Part shown: positions 63,181 to 64,000 of the stretch, in pieces
Position numbering within the stretch: the stretch's first letter is position 1
Layout of the letters: each line of letters begins with the position of its first letter
Source of the DNA: Mesorhizobium sp. LHD-90
GTDB lineage: Bacteria; Pseudomonadota; Alphaproteobacteria; Rhizobiales; Rhizobiaceae
Length of the DNA: 64,000 nt
Reading direction: 5' to 3'
Assembly: GCF_030929505.1 (NCBI RefSeq)
Contig: NZ_JAVFVV010000007.1
Span: 1-64,000, forward strand
The notes under the pieces: generated by a model
The model's database searches: none
Told to the model about the DNA's origin: nothing
What the model saw: the letters and a program-made list of their open reading frames with translations, nothing else
Made by a program: the position numbers and the translations under genes

Positions 63181-64000
63181 ATGAAGCATCGGAAATCACT
63201 GATAGCCGGCGCAGTCGCGGCGGCACTCTGCGGCAGCGCGCTGCCGGCCATGTCCGCCGGCGAGGAGCTGATCAGCTCGCTGCCGGACAATTTGAAGGAT
63301 CTCTATGTCGACGCGTCGCAGACGCTGATGCCGTCGGCCTACGACAATTTCACGCCTCCGGCCAAGCCGTGGAAGTGGTGCCATTCCGAATCCTACCAGG
63401 GCAATCCCTGGCGCGTCTCGGTGACCAACGAACTGAAGCGGCTCGTCGAGGGCCTGAAGGCCGACGGCACGGTCGAGAGCTTCGAGGTGTCGGATTCCAA
63501 CGGCGACGTAAGCCAGCAGATCAACCAGATCCGCGCCTTCATCGACAAGGGCTGCACCATCATCACCGCGATCCCCGGCTCTTCGACCGGCGTCGACGAG
63601 GCCATCAAGGCCGCCTACGACAAGGGCATCCCCTTTATCACCGCGTCAGCCTTCGTCACCAGCCCTTACGCCATCAACGTCGACTCCAACTTCAACCGCT
63701 GGGGCTACGAGATGATGGACGCGGCCGCCAAGGGCCTCGGCGGCAAGGGCAGCGTGCTGCTGGTCGAGGGCATCGCCGGTGCGCCGATCGTGGTGCAGGA
63801 GCGCGAAGGCGCCGAGAAGGTGCTCGCCGCCAACCCGGAACTGAAGGTCGCGCGCTCGGTCAACGGCAACTGGACCGCCAACGTCACCAAGACAGTGGTG
63901 CTGCAGGCGCTCGCCACCAACCCCGCGCCGATCGATGCCGTCTGGACCACCGGCAGCGAAAGCCGCGTGGTCGCCGAGGCGTTTGCCGAGGCCGGCCGCC
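63181..64000 (+). CDS. Sugar-type ABC transporter periplasmic binding protein (partial)
   Basis: The start and 273 residues are visible; the gene is cut by the window end. A signal peptide of about 26 residues (KSLIAGAVAAALCGSALPAMSAGEE) is followed by a Peripla_BP_4 (RbsB-like) domain: SQQINQIRAFIDKGCTIITAIPGSSTG (about residue 110) and GKGSVLLVEGIAGAPIVVQEREGAE. GGAGG precedes the ATG. Ligand unknown. Permease and ATPase genes are expected beyond the window. Confidence 0.88.
   Translation, partial: MKHRKSLIAGAVAAALCGSALPAMSAGEELISSLPDNLKDLYVDASQTLMPSAYDNFTPPAKPWKWCHSESYQGNPWRVSVTNELKRLVEGLKADGTVESFEVSDSNGDVSQQINQIRAFIDKGCTIITAIPGSSTGVDEAIKAAYDKGIPFITASAFVTSPYAINVDSNFNRWGYEMMDAAAKGLGGKGSVLLVEGIAGAPIVVQEREGAEKVLAANPELKVARSVNGNWTANVTKTVVLQALATNPAPIDAVWTTGSESRVVAEAFAEAGR

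Overview
The window looks like chromosome of an alphaproteobacterium of the order Hyphomicrobiales (Rhizobiales), most likely Mesorhizobium or a close relative. This is inferred from the high GC content, the gene families (OlsB, BigR, DUF2849/DUF934 sulfite-reductase genes, EcfG-type promoters, a NepR-like protein) and G/C-rich palindromic repeats of a kind I associate with that genus. No database search was possible, so the genus is an inference.

Layout. 0-11.7 kb holds a complete carbon-phosphorus lyase locus: divergent regulator phnF, then phnG-H-I-J-K-L, a hexapeptide-repeat transferase, the transporter phnC-D-E, a DUF1045 2H-phosphoesterase-like gene, phnM and phnN. 11.7-12.2 kb holds a decayed IS256-type transposase fragment. 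12.2-15.6 kb is a BigR-type sulfide/sulfane-sulfur detoxification operon (DUF442 protein, metallo-beta-lactamase-fold persulfide dioxygenase-like enzyme, ArsR-family repressor, two YeeE/YedE half-proteins, TauE/SafE exporter), ending beside tRNA-Ser(GGA). 16-31 kb contains msrA and a nucleoside uptake and salvage region: a BMP-type binding protein, then, after five unrelated genes, the ATPase, two permeases, cdd, a purine nucleoside phosphorylase, deoA, upp and add. 31-35 kb is ubiE-ubiB, a FitAB-type toxin-antitoxin pair and coaBC. 35-38.6 kb has a CPA2 antiporter and two genes with exact EcfG-type promoters. 38.7-43.7 kb is the assimilatory sulfate/sulfite reduction operon (cysG, DUF2849, cysI, cysH, DUF934). 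43.8-50.5 kb has a NepR-like gene, grpE, a TRIC-family membrane protein, olsB, a hybrid histidine kinase and an AcuI-type reductase. 50.6-57.1 kb is a minus-strand housekeeping block: tRNA-Cys, lspA, an rRNA/tRNA methyltransferase, an RlmI-like methyltransferase, ocd-like, lapA-like, ihfB and sppA. 57.2-64 kb has an aldehyde dehydrogenase, a lactonase, and a plus-strand MaoC - CaiB - signal-less binding-protein-like - periplasmic sugar-binding-protein operon cut by the window end.

How the genes work together. The phn genes import phosphonates and convert them to phosphoribosyl intermediates. The nucleoside locus imports nucleosides and splits them to bases and pentose phosphates. The cys operon reduces APS to sulfide, while the BigR operon removes excess sulfide or persulfide. 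Most genes are packed in overlapping operons with ATGA or GTGA junctions.

Most interesting observations. (1) Palindromic repeats of two families sit directly in front of phnK, deoA and the TrmH-family gene, so that their G-rich ends act as the Shine-Dalgarno sequence; one of them also encodes a foreign C-terminal tail on PhnJ. (2) Two neighbouring genes carry perfect GGAAC-N17-CGTT promoters, and an orphan NepR-like anti-sigma gene carries a near match. (3) A solute-binding-protein-like gene without a signal peptide is translationally coupled to a CaiB-type CoA-transferase. (4) Tandem 7-mers and complementary-sense 8-mers lie face to face downstream of grpE.
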